Positions 36,365-44,202 of a stretch of DNA of 64,000 bases are shown in pieces. This stretch comes from Blastomonas natatoria (GTDB taxonomy: Bacteria > Pseudomonadota > Alphaproteobacteria > Sphingomonadales > Sphingomonadaceae). Position numbers and translations under genes: made by a program. A model generated the notes under the pieces. That model had not been told where the DNA came from. It saw nothing but the letters and a program-made list of their open reading frames with translations, and did not search any database. The stretch spans positions 1 to 64,000 of the forward strand of contig NZ_QJJM01000018.1 of assembly GCF_003201955.1 (NCBI RefSeq). The letters run 5' to 3'. Every line of letters begins with the position of its first letter. Position 1 is the first letter of the stretch.

Positions 36365-36796
36365 CTAGTAGCTCTTGAAGACCATCGGCTTGGCCGTGCC
36401 GAATGCGATCACATTGAACCGGTCACGAGGGCGCCCCGGCACTTCCATCCCCGGCGAACCGAGCGGCATGCCGGCGACCGCCAGACCCTTCACGCCTTTC
36501 GGCTTGGAGGCAAGCACACGCTTCATATCTGCAACCGGAACGTGACCCTCGAAAGCCACCCCATCGATCAGCGCGGTATGGCACGACACCAGATCTGCGG
36601 GCAGGCCAATCTTGCGCTGCAAGCTTGATCGTTGTCGGTCATCAATGACCTGGACTTTGCGACCGAACGCTGAGCGCACCTGTGCGGCCCACTTTTCGCA
36701 ACATCCGCAGCCCGGATCACGGTGCATGACGATGTCGTTAGCCGCCAAGGCGGATGACGACATCAGAGCGAGCAAAATCGCGAACTTCTTGACCAT
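36365..36796 (-). CDS. DUF411 metal-binding protein
   Basis: 143 residues with a signal peptide (ending SSALA, about residue 18). The DUF411 core has MHRDPGCGCCEKWAAQV near the mature start, then VSCHTALIDGVAFEGHVP and PKGVKGLAVAGMPLGSPGM. The C-x-C-C cluster, a later Cys-His and His-Val-Pro suggest a thioredoxin-like periplasmic copper-binding fold. DUF411 proteins recur in copper and silver resistance clusters. Its ATG overlaps the stop of the methyltransferase gene (TAATG), so the two are co-translated, and both should be expressed from the divergent sigma-factor promoter at 37542-37569. Confidence 0.82.
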   Translation of the reverse strand: MVKKFAILLALMSSSALAANDIVMHRDPGCGCCEKWAAQVRSAFGRKVQVIDDRQRSSLQRKIGLPADLVSCHTALIDGVAFEGHVPVADMKRVLASKPKGVKGLAVAGMPLGSPGMEVPGRPRDRFNVIAFGTAKPMVFKSY

Positions 36797-37470
36797 TAGT
36801 GCAATCCTTTCATGATGTCTTCACTGCTTGGCACAACAAAGATCGAAATCGTCCCTGTCGGCGTATCCAACTGATAGCTTGATGACACCGTGCGGCCACC
36901 AAGCTTTCCGAGCTCGGCCTCAAGGAAACCATCGATATGGGGCTGGGTGTCGGTCTGTCCGTCGATCAACTGGATAATCCGAAAGGCTTGTCGCATGAAC
37001 CAGCTGGTCGGCCGGGCGTAATCGGCAACAAACACTTTGCCGCCGGGGGCGGCAGCGGCAAACATTGCGGCGAGCCCGGCTCGCTTGCCCTCGAGTGGCA
37101 CCTGATGGAATACGAGGCTCGACACGACCTTGTCGGCCGGGCCGCAGGCTACCGCATCCTGCGCGAAACCCTTCTTCCATTCGATGGAAACGCCTGCGAC
37201 TGCGGCTTTCTCTCTTGCGATCGCCAAGGCTTGCCCGTCAGGGTCAAGGCCAATGATGGTGGCTTGGGGTTCGCGCTGCTTCATAACGATCGCAAGCGAT
37301 CCTGTCCCGCAGCCCACATCGAGGATCGTTTCCCCAGCCTTGGGGTCAAGCAGGTCCAGCAAGGCACTGCGCCAGCGACGTTCGCGCGTCAGCAATGCCA
37401 CGCCGCGGTCATACAATTTTGTCGAAGCAAACCGGCCCGCAGCCGGAGTGAAAGTTGGGGTTTCGCTCAT
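36796..37470 (-). CDS. Class I SAM-dependent methyltransferase
   Basis: 224 residues from the ATG at 37470. Motif I reads ILDVGCGTGSLAI (about residue 50), motif II IIGLDPDG, and the post-I acidic residue and a VVSSLVFHQVP segment follow, as in UbiE/arsenite-methyltransferase-like enzymes. The conserved cysteines of ArsM are absent, so arsenic methylation is unlikely. The substrate is unknown. It is co-translated with DUF411 and is the first gene of the divergent copper-linked operon, which makes a role in metal detoxification or in modifying a small molecule plausible but unproven. Confidence 0.75.
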   Translation of the reverse strand: MSETPTFTPAAGRFASTKLYDRGVALLTRERRWRSALLDLLDPKAGETILDVGCGTGSLAIVMKQREPQATIIGLDPDGQALAIAREKAAVAGVSIEWKKGFAQDAVACGPADKVVSSLVFHQVPLEGKRAGLAAMFAAAAPGGKVFVADYARPTSWFMRQAFRIIQLIDGQTDTQPHIDGFLEAELGKLGGRTVSSSYQLDTPTGTISIFVVPSSEDIMKGLH

Positions 37471-37541
37471 GCTGCATCCTCGTACTGTCAATCACGGCAA
37501 GTCGCCGACTTTGCGATCGATCCCTTTGTCCACACACACTG

Positions 37542-37569
37542 ATACGCATGTCGCCGCATTATCCCTCAC
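37542..37569 (-). promoter_or_regulatory. ECF-sigma promoter for the methyltransferase-DUF411 operon
   Basis: On the minus strand GTGAGGGA (37562-37569) is followed after exactly 14 bases by GCGTAT (37542-37547). The same pair with the same spacing precedes the sigma-factor operon and copA. It points at the methyltransferase gene, leaving a leader of about 65 bases. The binder is inferred to be the CnrH-like sigma factor. Confidence 0.75.
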
Positions 37570-37589
37570 GATGGTTGGGCAAAAATATT

Positions 37590-37617
37590 TTGAGGGATCT
37601 TATCATAAGATGCGTAT
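37590..37617 (+). promoter_or_regulatory. ECF-sigma promoter for the cnrYXH-like operon
   Basis: TTGAGGGA (37590-37597), 14 bases, then GCGTAT (37612-37617), preceded by an A/T-rich stretch. It lies 28 bases before the first gene, so the sigma operon appears to be self-activated. Its -35 box and that of the divergent promoter are only 20 bases apart, forming a bidirectional control region. Confidence 0.78.
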
Positions 37618-37644
37618 GTGAAATGAACGTCCGGGAGATTGTAA

Positions 37645-37923
37645 ATGTATGACCTTGACCATTCGCTGCGGGCCCTTGCTGCACAGCCCATTCCCGCGCA
37701 CCTCGCTATGATCGACGAGGCCGTGTTCGCAGGTCTGGAGGCACATCGGCGCGAAGTTGGTGCCGGATCCCGGCTGATGGGCCTCGCCGGCGCGTTTGCG
37801 TTAGTGCTCGGCGTCATCTCCGGTACATTGGCGGATGCCAGCCCCGCGATAGCCCAGCCACTTTCGCCTTTTTCGCCCGATAATCCTCTGGCGCCCTCCA
37901 CGCTGCTGGACGTTCATTCATGA
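37645..37923 (+). CDS. cnrY: CnrY-like membrane anti-sigma factor
   Basis: 92 residues, close in size to CnrY (95). A cytosolic N-terminus of about 44 residues (LRALAAQPIPAHLAMIDEAVFAGLEAHRRE) could clamp the sigma factor. One membrane helix follows (about 45-66) and a short periplasmic tail (SPFSPDNPLAPSTLLDV). Sequence identity is too low to call alone; the call rests on size, topology and the gene order Y-X-H, the same as in cnr and ncc operons. GGGAG precedes the ATG. Its end overlaps the next gene (ATGA). Confidence 0.7.
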   Translation: MYDLDHSLRALAAQPIPAHLAMIDEAVFAGLEAHRREVGAGSRLMGLAGAFALVLGVISGTLADASPAIAQPLSPFSPDNPLAPSTLLDVHS

Positions 37924-38360
37924 CCCGGACAAAGCGCCTGCTCGTGATTGGGCTTGTTGCATTTGGGGCAGCTCTTGGGGGCACGTATCTTGGCCGTGAG
38001 CTGCTTGCGAGCACAGGCGAGGACGAGACGGAGTTGCATGCGCTCCTGCACAGCGAGCTTGACCTTGACGCGCAGCAGGCGGCAAAAATCGAGTTGATTG
38101 AACGCCGTTTTTCAACCCGCCGGAAAGCACTCGAGCTCGAGATGCGCGCCGCCAATGCCCATCTTGCCGAAGCGATGGAGGCCGAACACGGCTACGGGCC
38201 GGAGGTTTCGGCTGCGGTCGATCACACGCATCAGGTGATGGGCGAACTGCAAAAAGAAACGCTGGAGCATCTTTTCGCCATGCGCGCGGTGCTTACGCCC
38301 GACCAGGCAGCACGGTTTGACCGTACCGTAACAAAAGCGCTGACACCAGAAGTGCAGTGA
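37920..38360 (+). CDS. cnrX: CnrX-like periplasmic metal sensor
   Basis: 146 residues: an N-terminal membrane anchor (7-24), then a periplasmic helical hairpin of the CnrX/heavy-metal-sensor family. The five metal ligands known from the CnrX structure (His42, His46, Glu63, His119, Met123) are matched by His40, His44 (HALLH), Glu61, His117 and Met121 (HLFAM), a constant offset of two. The segment TLEHLFAMRAVLTPDQAARFD parallels CnrX closely. Binding of Co2+ or Ni2+ should relax CnrY and free the sigma factor. The gene overlaps cnrY by four bases. It is unusual that the apparent target genes here are copper genes. Confidence 0.85.
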   Translation: MTRTKRLLVIGLVAFGAALGGTYLGRELLASTGEDETELHALLHSELDLDAQQAAKIELIERRFSTRRKALELEMRAANAHLAEAMEAEHGYGPEVSAAVDHTHQVMGELQKETLEHLFAMRAVLTPDQAARFDRTVTKALTPEVQ

Positions 38361-38923
38361 CTTTCCCGCTCAGCCAGGGGAGCGACAGCGAACTTGCGGT
38401 TCTCGCACTTGCTGGTCGTCAGGATGCTTACCGGGAACTGCTGGCACGCTACCGTGAGAAAATCTTCCGGTTCGTGGCTGCGTCGGTTGGAGATTCTCAA
38501 GAAGCAGTAGACCTCACGCAGGAGACGTTCGTTGCAGCATTCGCTTCACTTGGAAAATATGATCATGACCGACCATTCCTGTTCTGGCTGAAGCGTATCG
38601 CGCTCAACAAGTGTCGCGACTGGTCGCGAAGACGAAAAGCCCGGGCATTCTTCGTTCGGGCGGAGCCGATCGAGCTCGCATTCGAAGTCGCTGATGACGC
38701 CACATCCGGCGATGTGCAGGCAGAGAGCCGGGCTGAACTGAAGCGGGTTTCAGCCGCTATCTCGCGCCTTCCGTCACGGCTCAGGGAAGCGCTCGTGCTT
38801 CGCACGATTGATGGGCTAAGTCAGTCAGAAGCGGCTGCTGTGCTGGGGGTAAGCGAAAAGGCGGTCGAGACGCGACTGCATCGCGCGCGAGCCCGATTGA
38901 AAGCAAATCTCGAAAGCAAATGA
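38357..38923 (+). CDS. cnrH: CnrH-like ECF sigma factor
   Basis: 188 residues with a GTG that overlaps the cnrX stop (GTGA). Region 2 reads FRFVAASVGDSQEAVDLTQETFVAAFASLGKYD and FLFWLKRIALNKCRDWSR. Region 4 has LPSRLREALVLRTIDGLSQSEAAAVLGVSEKAVETRLHRARARL. There is no C-terminal extension. It directs RNA polymerase to promoters of the form found three times nearby (TTGAGGGR, 14 bases, GCGTAT) and is probably held at the membrane by the CnrY-like protein. Translational overlap of Y, X and H gives balanced production. Confidence 0.88.
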   Translation: MTFPLSQGSDSELAVLALAGRQDAYRELLARYREKIFRFVAASVGDSQEAVDLTQETFVAAFASLGKYDHDRPFLFWLKRIALNKCRDWSRRRKARAFFVRAEPIELAFEVADDATSGDVQAESRAELKRVSAAISRLPSRLREALVLRTIDGLSQSEAAAVLGVSEKAVETRLHRARARLKANLESK

Positions 38924-39133
38924 CCACTGGCCGCCGAATTTAGGCGCGGGGACTATGGGCTGACCCCGAGTGAGCCAGTGCGTCTGGCCGATAAAGCTGG
39001 TCATCGTCATGCACAGCGGCCATCGCAAGCAAGTTCGCTGATCGCCCCGAGCTGCCGCCTATCCTGCGCAGCAACCGATCCCGCCCTGCTAGCGTAGTTC
39101 ATCACTGCAAAAGTCGAGAGACGCGAAAAAAAT

Positions 39134-39161
39134 TTGAGGGGTGTCCGCATCAGGCGCGTAT
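39134..39161 (+). promoter_or_regulatory. ECF-sigma promoter for copABCD
   Basis: TTGAGGGG (39134-39141), 14 bases, then GCGTAT (39156-39161). The ATG of copA follows eight bases later, so transcription should start at or within a few bases of the start codon, predicting a leaderless or near-leaderless mRNA. The match in both boxes and in the spacing to the promoter of the sigma-factor operon is exact apart from one base. Confidence 0.78.
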
Positions 39162-39169
39162 ATGCTTGT

Positions 39170-41047
39170 ATGAACACTCCGATCCTTACCCGCCGCCACC
39201 TGATTGCAGGCCTCGGTGCCGCGTCAGCCTTTGCCACTGTGCCCGCCTGGGCGCAGGGCCACAGTATCCATCGTGATCAGGGAGGCGGACACGGTCGGGG
39301 TGGCCCGCTCATTCCTGCTGGGTTCGGTGAGCTTTCCGGCGAAGTGATCGATCTGACCGTGGCCAGCGGTCATCGCATCGTCGAAGGACGGCGTGGTCCG
39401 GGTGTCGCGGTCAACGGGAGCGTACCCGGTCCCTTGATCCGCTTGCGCGAAGGGCAGAACGTCCGTCTCAATGTCACGAACGAACTGGGTTCGGACACGT
39501 CAATCCATTGGCACGGCCTGCTCGTCCCGTTCCATATGGATGGTGTTCCCGGCGTGAGTTTCCCTGGCATTCATCCTGGCCAGACATTCAGCTACGAATT
39601 CCCGATCCGGCAGTCGGGGACCTATTGGTATCACAGCCACTCCGGTTTGCAGGAGCAATCGGGGCATTATGGCCCTCTGGTTATCGATCCTTCTGGTCCG
39701 GAACCTGTCGAGTTCGACCGGGATTACATTCTGCTCCTCAGCGATTTCACGGTGCTCGACCCGCATTTCATCATGAGCCGTTTGCGCACCGGCGAAGGCT
39801 ACTTCAATCGCCAGCAGAACACGTGGACCGACGACTATCCGCTGTCTGCGCAAGAGCGACGCATGTGGGCCCAAATGCGGATGATGCCGACCGACATCAT
39901 GGATATCGGCTCTCCGACCTACACTTTCCTTGCCAATGGGCGAGGGCCGACCGAGGGGCTTGAATATCTGTTTCGTGCCGGTGAGCGCGTAAGGTTGCGG
40001 GTCATCAACGGCTCGGCGCAGAGCTTCTTCAACGTCCGCATCCCCGGCTTGGCAATGACCATCATCGCCGCAGATGGCCAGAACGTCCGGCCGGTTGAAG
40101 TCGATGAATTTCAGATCGGCACGGCAGAAACCTATGATGTGATTGTTACGCCAGGGAATGCGGAGGCCTATGCGATTGTCGGAGAGTCGATGGACAGGTC
40201 GGGAATGGCGCTGGCCATGCTGGCGAGCCGTCCCGGAGCGCGGGCGGATGTACCCGCTCTGCGCGATCCACCGCTGCTGACGATGGGCGACATGGGCATG
40301 GATCACGGCTCGGGTGGCATGGACCATAGCGCGCCTTCTGCCGATACCGGTGCCAAGGAAGCGATGGGCAGTGCGGGCGCCATGGACCATGCCGCGATGG
40401 GTCATACCACACCTGATGCATCAATGGGCGCTTCGGATGACACTATGGCTGGGATGGCAATGGGTGGCATGAGCATGGCCGGCATGAAGATGCGCGACAC
40501 GACGCTGCTGCCTCCTGATGTCAAGGTCGGCCCCGGCCTCGACATGGTCTCGATGTCTCCGGTGGACAAGATGGGAGATCCCGGTCTTGGCCTGCGGGAC
40601 GTGGATCACCGCGTGCTCAACTATCGCATGCTGACGGCGCTTGAGCCGAATCGTGACACGCGCGAACCTTCGCGGCTCCTCGAGCTGCATCTCACTGGCA
40701 ATATGGACCGCTACATGTGGTCTTTTGACGGGCGAATGTACTCTTCTGTCAGTGATGTTCCGATCCGCTTCGCCTGGAACGAGCGGGTTCGGGTGAAACT
40801 CATCAACAACACCATGATGGCGCACCCGATCCATCTTCACGGAATGTTCTTCGAGTTGGTCAATGGGGCAGAGCCAGCCCACCAGCCTCGCAAGAACATC
40901 GTGATCGTGCAACCGGGCGCCAGCGCTCAGTTTGACCTCACTGCCAACGAGCCGGGTGACTGGGCGTTCCACTGCCACCTGCTCTACCACATGCACGGCG
41001 GTATGATGCAGACCGTGACCGTGGTCGGCCCGGGCGGTGCAGCATGA
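39170..41047 (+). CDS. copA: CopA/PcoA-type multicopper oxidase
   Basis: 625 residues from the ATG at 39170. A twin-arginine signal (TRRHLIAGLGAASA, cleaved after AWAQ) sends it folded to the periplasm. The three cupredoxin domains carry the copper motifs HWHGLL, YWYHSHSG, HPIHLHGMFF and HCHLLYHMHGG, so the type 1 and trinuclear sites are complete. Between domains 2 and 3 a Met/His-rich insert (DMGMDHGSGGMDHS, MAGMAMGGMSMAGMKM; about 370-450) binds Cu(I), as in CopA and PcoA. It oxidises Cu(I) to less toxic Cu(II). It heads copA-copB-copC-copD and overlaps copB by four bases. The ECF-type promoter lies right at its start. Confidence 0.93.
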   Translation: MNTPILTRRHLIAGLGAASAFATVPAWAQGHSIHRDQGGGHGRGGPLIPAGFGELSGEVIDLTVASGHRIVEGRRGPGVAVNGSVPGPLIRLREGQNVRLNVTNELGSDTSIHWHGLLVPFHMDGVPGVSFPGIHPGQTFSYEFPIRQSGTYWYHSHSGLQEQSGHYGPLVIDPSGPEPVEFDRDYILLLSDFTVLDPHFIMSRLRTGEGYFNRQQNTWTDDYPLSAQERRMWAQMRMMPTDIMDIGSPTYTFLANGRGPTEGLEYLFRAGERVRLRVINGSAQSFFNVRIPGLAMTIIAADGQNVRPVEVDEFQIGTAETYDVIVTPGNAEAYAIVGESMDRSGMALAMLASRPGARADVPALRDPPLLTMGDMGMDHGSGGMDHSAPSADTGAKEAMGSAGAMDHAAMGHTTPDASMGASDDTMAGMAMGGMSMAGMKMRDTTLLPPDVKVGPGLDMVSMSPVDKMGDPGLGLRDVDHRVLNYRMLTALEPNRDTREPSRLLELHLTGNMDRYMWSFDGRMYSSVSDVPIRFAWNERVRVKLINNTMMAHPIHLHGMFFELVNGAEPAHQPRKNIVIVQPGASAQFDLTANEPGDWAFHCHLLYHMHGGMMQTVTVVGPGGAA

Positions 41048-42135
41048 ACCTCCGCCCCCTTGTCTCGCTCCTCCTTGCGGGAGCGGCGCTGAGCGCAGCA
41101 CCGGCGATGGCCCAGCATCAGGGGCATTCTATGCCGATGCCGGCGCCTGCGCCGGCCCCCAGTCCGGCGCAGGCATTGCAGCAGTCAGATCCCCACGCCG
41201 GGCATGCCATGCCCGATAGTCCCGCCGCGTCCGATGACAAAACGGTCGATCCGCATGCGGGCCATGCCATGCCCGAAGGATCAATGCCGGCCCCGGATGC
41301 CATGGCCGGAATGAAGCAGGAAACCATGGATCACAGTACCATGGATCACAGCACCATGGATGACGCCATGCCTGCATCGCCCGGTCCCGAGATGGAAACC
41401 CCCCCACCGCCAGAGGCAGGAAGCGGTCCTCCGCGCGCCGCCGACGCGATCTGGGGCGCCGATGCAATGCGGGCCTCGCGAGACGATCTCAGGCGTGAAA
41501 GCGGTGATTTTCCGGTTTTCTGGTTTCAGGGTGATCGTTTGGAAGTCCATGCCCGAGAGGGCGCAGAAGACTACATCTGGGATTTTCAGGGGTATTACGG
41601 CGGTCCAACGAGCCGGTTCTGGTTCAAGACCGAAGGTGAGGGAGCGTTCGGCGACAAGCCCGAAAGCGCTGAGTTTCAAGCCCTCTATTCACGTGCGATC
41701 AGGCCATTCTGGGACCTTCAGGCCGGTATTCGCCAGGACCTCGCAGGACCCGATACGACCTATGCCGTTCTGGGCATCCAAGGTGTTGCGCCCTATCTTT
41801 TTCAGGTTGATGCGGCGGCTTTCGTCTCACAACGCGGCGACGTTACGGCCAGAATCGAGGCAGAGCTTGACCAGCGGATTACCCAGCGCCTGATCTTCCA
41901 GCCTCGTGTCGAGATCAACATGGCTGCCCAGGACATTCCGATCCTTGGCGTCGGAGCGGGGATCGACAAGGTCGAGGCTGGCTTGCGATTGCGTTACGAG
42001 ATTATCCGCGAATTTGCGCCTTACATCGGGATCGAACAGACTTGGCGCATTGGCAACGGCGCGGACTTCGCCCGCGCCCGCGGCGAGGATCCGAGTGCCA
42101 CCAACTATGTCTTCGGCATCCGCTTCTGGTTTTGA
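41044..42135 (+). CDS. copB: CopB outer-membrane copper-resistance protein
   Basis: 363 residues; the ATG overlaps the copA stop (ATGA). Signal peptide ending PAMAQ (about residue 23). A long N-terminal region of about 110 residues has repeated Met/His copper motifs (HQGHSMPMP, HAGHAMPD, HAGHAMPEG, MDHSTMDHSTMDD). The C-terminal 230 residues form the CopB/PcoB beta-barrel (WFQGDRLEVHAREG, YGGPTSRFWFKTEGEG, closing FGIRFWF with an aromatic end). It sits in the outer membrane and binds or passes copper together with CopA. Confidence 0.92.
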   Translation: MNLRPLVSLLLAGAALSAAPAMAQHQGHSMPMPAPAPAPSPAQALQQSDPHAGHAMPDSPAASDDKTVDPHAGHAMPEGSMPAPDAMAGMKQETMDHSTMDHSTMDDAMPASPGPEMETPPPPEAGSGPPRAADAIWGADAMRASRDDLRRESGDFPVFWFQGDRLEVHAREGAEDYIWDFQGYYGGPTSRFWFKTEGEGAFGDKPESAEFQALYSRAIRPFWDLQAGIRQDLAGPDTTYAVLGIQGVAPYLFQVDAAAFVSQRGDVTARIEAELDQRITQRLIFQPRVEINMAAQDIPILGVGAGIDKVEAGLRLRYEIIREFAPYIGIEQTWRIGNGADFARARGEDPSATNYVFGIRFWF

Positions 42136-42151
42136 AACGAAGGAAAATCTC

Positions 42152-42541
42152 ATGAAATTTGCTCCGATTTTCGCAGCTCTTGCAATGGTTGCGGCGCCTT
42201 TGGCATTCCCGTCCATGGCTGCTGCTCACACTCGCGTGGTCGCCTCTACTCCGGCAGAGGGCGCAACCGTTGCTGGCACGCGCACGGTCACGCTGACCTT
42301 CAATGAAGCGCTGTTGCCCCCCACTGCGGCCGCCAGCATCGTAATGACGGCAATGCCGGGGATGGCGAACCACAGTCCGATGGCGATCCGCAATTTCACC
42401 ACCGCCTGGTCGAAAGGGAACAAGACCATGACCCTCACTCTTACCAAAGCTTTGGCAAAGGGCAGCTATGAGGTTCGCTGGCAAGCCGCAGGAGCTGACG
42501 GCCACCGCATGAACGGCACTGTCAAGTTCACCATCAGCTGA
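42152..42541 (+). CDS. copC: CopC periplasmic copper carrier
   Basis: 129 residues from the ATG at 42152, 17 bases after copB and with AAGGA upstream. The signal ends MAAA, giving the mature start HTRVVASTPAEG, where the N-terminal His is the first Cu(II) ligand of CopC. GADGHRMNG near the end supplies the second His. The Met-rich stretch MTAMPGMANHSPM in the middle is the Cu(I) region. This is the cupredoxin-like CopC fold of usual length. Confidence 0.9.
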   Translation: MKFAPIFAALAMVAAPLAFPSMAAAHTRVVASTPAEGATVAGTRTVTLTFNEALLPPTAAASIVMTAMPGMANHSPMAIRNFTTAWSKGNKTMTLTLTKALAKGSYEVRWQAAGADGHRMNGTVKFTIS

Positions 42542-42548
42542 TCGCGCT

Positions 42549-43475
42549 ATGGGGTGGGCGGTCGAACCTGGCTTGCGTTTTCTGAATTACGCGGTGCTTC
42601 TGGGCATGTTCGGGAGCACCGCGTTTCGATTGATCGCACTTCGGAGCGCCCGCTTTCTCACTGTCCGTAGTCGGGCGTCGCTACGCCTGATCGGGGGTGC
42701 TGCAGCTGCGTTCGTGCTTTCAGTTGTTCTTATGCTCGTCTCGGTGGCCGCAATGATGGGCGTGCCCCTATTCGACCTTGATTGGTCGACGATCTCCATG
42801 ATGGTCTCCGGCACGGATATCGGGATTGCATTTGCCGTTCGCATCGTCTTGCTGTTGCTCGCGCTATGCTTTCTTGTCGCAGTGAGGACCACGACACTCA
42901 GCCAGGTGGTCGTCGCCGCCTGTTTCGCGGCGGCGCTTCTCTCGCTCGGATGGAGCGGTCATGCCGCTGCTGGCGAGGGAGGTATTGGACTCTTGCACCG
43001 GCTCAACAATGGCGCCCACCTGATCGCAGCAGGGTTGTGGCTGGGCGCCATCATTTGCTTTGTTGACCTCACTGTGAAGTTGCATCGGCGGCCGGATCGA
43101 GAGCAGGCTCTCGCATTGCTTTCGCAGATCCATGCTTTCGCGCCGCTCGGCGTGGGTTTGGTGGCAGTGGTGGCCATCACGGGTCTCATAAATTCCCAGC
43201 TGATATTCGGTATTCTAAACAGTTTGGTTGTTTTGAGCACACCTTATGGGCTGATGCTGGCTGCCAAACTGATCCTCGTCGGCGGCATGGTTGCGTTCGG
43301 CGCCAACAACGCGGCGATCGGACGCCGTTTTGCTACGTCTGGTGAACAATCGGGAAATTCGGTGCGCGACGTCCTAGCGCGGTTGCGCCTCAGTCTGGGA
43401 GGTGAGCTTTGTTTTGCCGTTGGCGTTCTGGGCCTCGTAGCTGTTCTGGGCCTCGCGTCGCCAGGAATGATGTAG
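42549..43475 (+). CDS. copD: CopD inner-membrane copper protein
   Basis: 308 residues with eight predicted membrane helices, the PcoD/CopD pattern. Conserved features include the SGHAAAGEGG and LHRLNNGAHLIAAGLWLG segment in the middle, with His residues that can hold copper, and a late GLMLAAKLILVGGMVAFGANN helix. It starts seven bases after copC. CopC and CopD together are thought to move copper across the inner membrane; the direction in this organism is not shown by the sequence. Confidence 0.87.
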   Translation: MGWAVEPGLRFLNYAVLLGMFGSTAFRLIALRSARFLTVRSRASLRLIGGAAAAFVLSVVLMLVSVAAMMGVPLFDLDWSTISMMVSGTDIGIAFAVRIVLLLLALCFLVAVRTTTLSQVVVAACFAAALLSLGWSGHAAAGEGGIGLLHRLNNGAHLIAAGLWLGAIICFVDLTVKLHRRPDREQALALLSQIHAFAPLGVGLVAVVAITGLINSQLIFGILNSLVVLSTPYGLMLAAKLILVGGMVAFGANNAAIGRRFATSGEQSGNSVRDVLARLRLSLGGELCFAVGVLGLVAVLGLASPGMM

Positions 43476-43505
43476 ATCGAAGGTTCACGCAAAAAGGGGG
43501 TTTCA

Positions 43506-44030
43506 ATGGTTCGATATGGAGCAGGCCGAATTGCGGGCGTACTGGCGGTCGTGATCTTGCTGATACAAAGCCCAGTATTGGCGCATCCCAGTACCACCGC
43601 GAAGGGGAAGGACGTTGAGGAAGGGGCCACAGTAGCTCCGGCCTTGGATGGTCCCGTTGAAGCGGTGGCGAACTTCCATGCTGCGCTAGCGAGGAGCGAT
43701 ACTGCCGCTGCACTTTCACTGCTGGCCGAAGATGTGATCATTTTTGAATCCGGTAGCACAGAAAACAGCCGCGCTGAGTATTCCAGTCATCATCTCAAAT
43801 CAGATGCCGCTTTCAGCGCCGCAGTTCCGCGCATGCTCGTCAGCAGAACGCACGGTGAGCAGGGCGATATTGCCTGGGTGATGAGCGTCGAGAATGTCGA
43901 GGGAACGTACCGCGATCGGCAGATCAAGAGCCGGTCTGTCGAAACGATGTTGCTTCGGCGCGAAAACGGAAGCTGGCAGATATTTCATATTCATTGGTCT
44001 TCTGCGGACCAGCGTCGACAACGGTCCTAG
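43506..44030 (+). CDS. Exported NTF2/SnoaL-like protein of the cop operon
   Basis: 174 residues; AAGGGGG stands six bases before the ATG. Signal peptide at 1-26 (ending PVLA). The mature part shows the NTF2/DUF4440 cone fold: VANFHAALARSDTAAALSLLAEDVIIFESG, then SHHLKSDAAF, and at the end RRENGSWQIFHIHWSS. There is no visible enzymatic residue set, so a ligand- or metal-binding role is possible; the histidines (SHH, HIHW) may help. It is transcribed after copD with a 30-base gap and is probably the last gene of the operon. Confidence 0.75.
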   Translation: MVRYGAGRIAGVLAVVILLIQSPVLAHPSTTAKGKDVEEGATVAPALDGPVEAVANFHAALARSDTAAALSLLAEDVIIFESGSTENSRAEYSSHHLKSDAAFSAAVPRMLVSRTHGEQGDIAWVMSVENVEGTYRDRQIKSRSVETMLLRRENGSWQIFHIHWSSADQRRQRS

Positions 44031-44202
44031 ACCAGCGCCAGCCAATGTCCTGTCGAACATTAGGCTGGAGAAATCAGCTTTTCAGACTGGATCGGTACGT
44101 CGGCACATGAGGCCTCCTTGCCGCCCATCCGCACTGAATGACGACCCTGTCTTTCGTAAAGACAGGATGGGGCACAATGGGGCGTCTAAGGAAGCCCTGC
44201 AG

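Noticed and set aside
36796-37470. Arsenite methyltransferase ArsM
   Set aside because: The conserved cysteines of ArsM are absent; only the general AdoMet fold is supported.
41100-41380. Tandem repeat or CRISPR-like array
   Set aside because: The repeats encode Met/His copper motifs of CopB in frame; spacing and length do not fit CRISPR.
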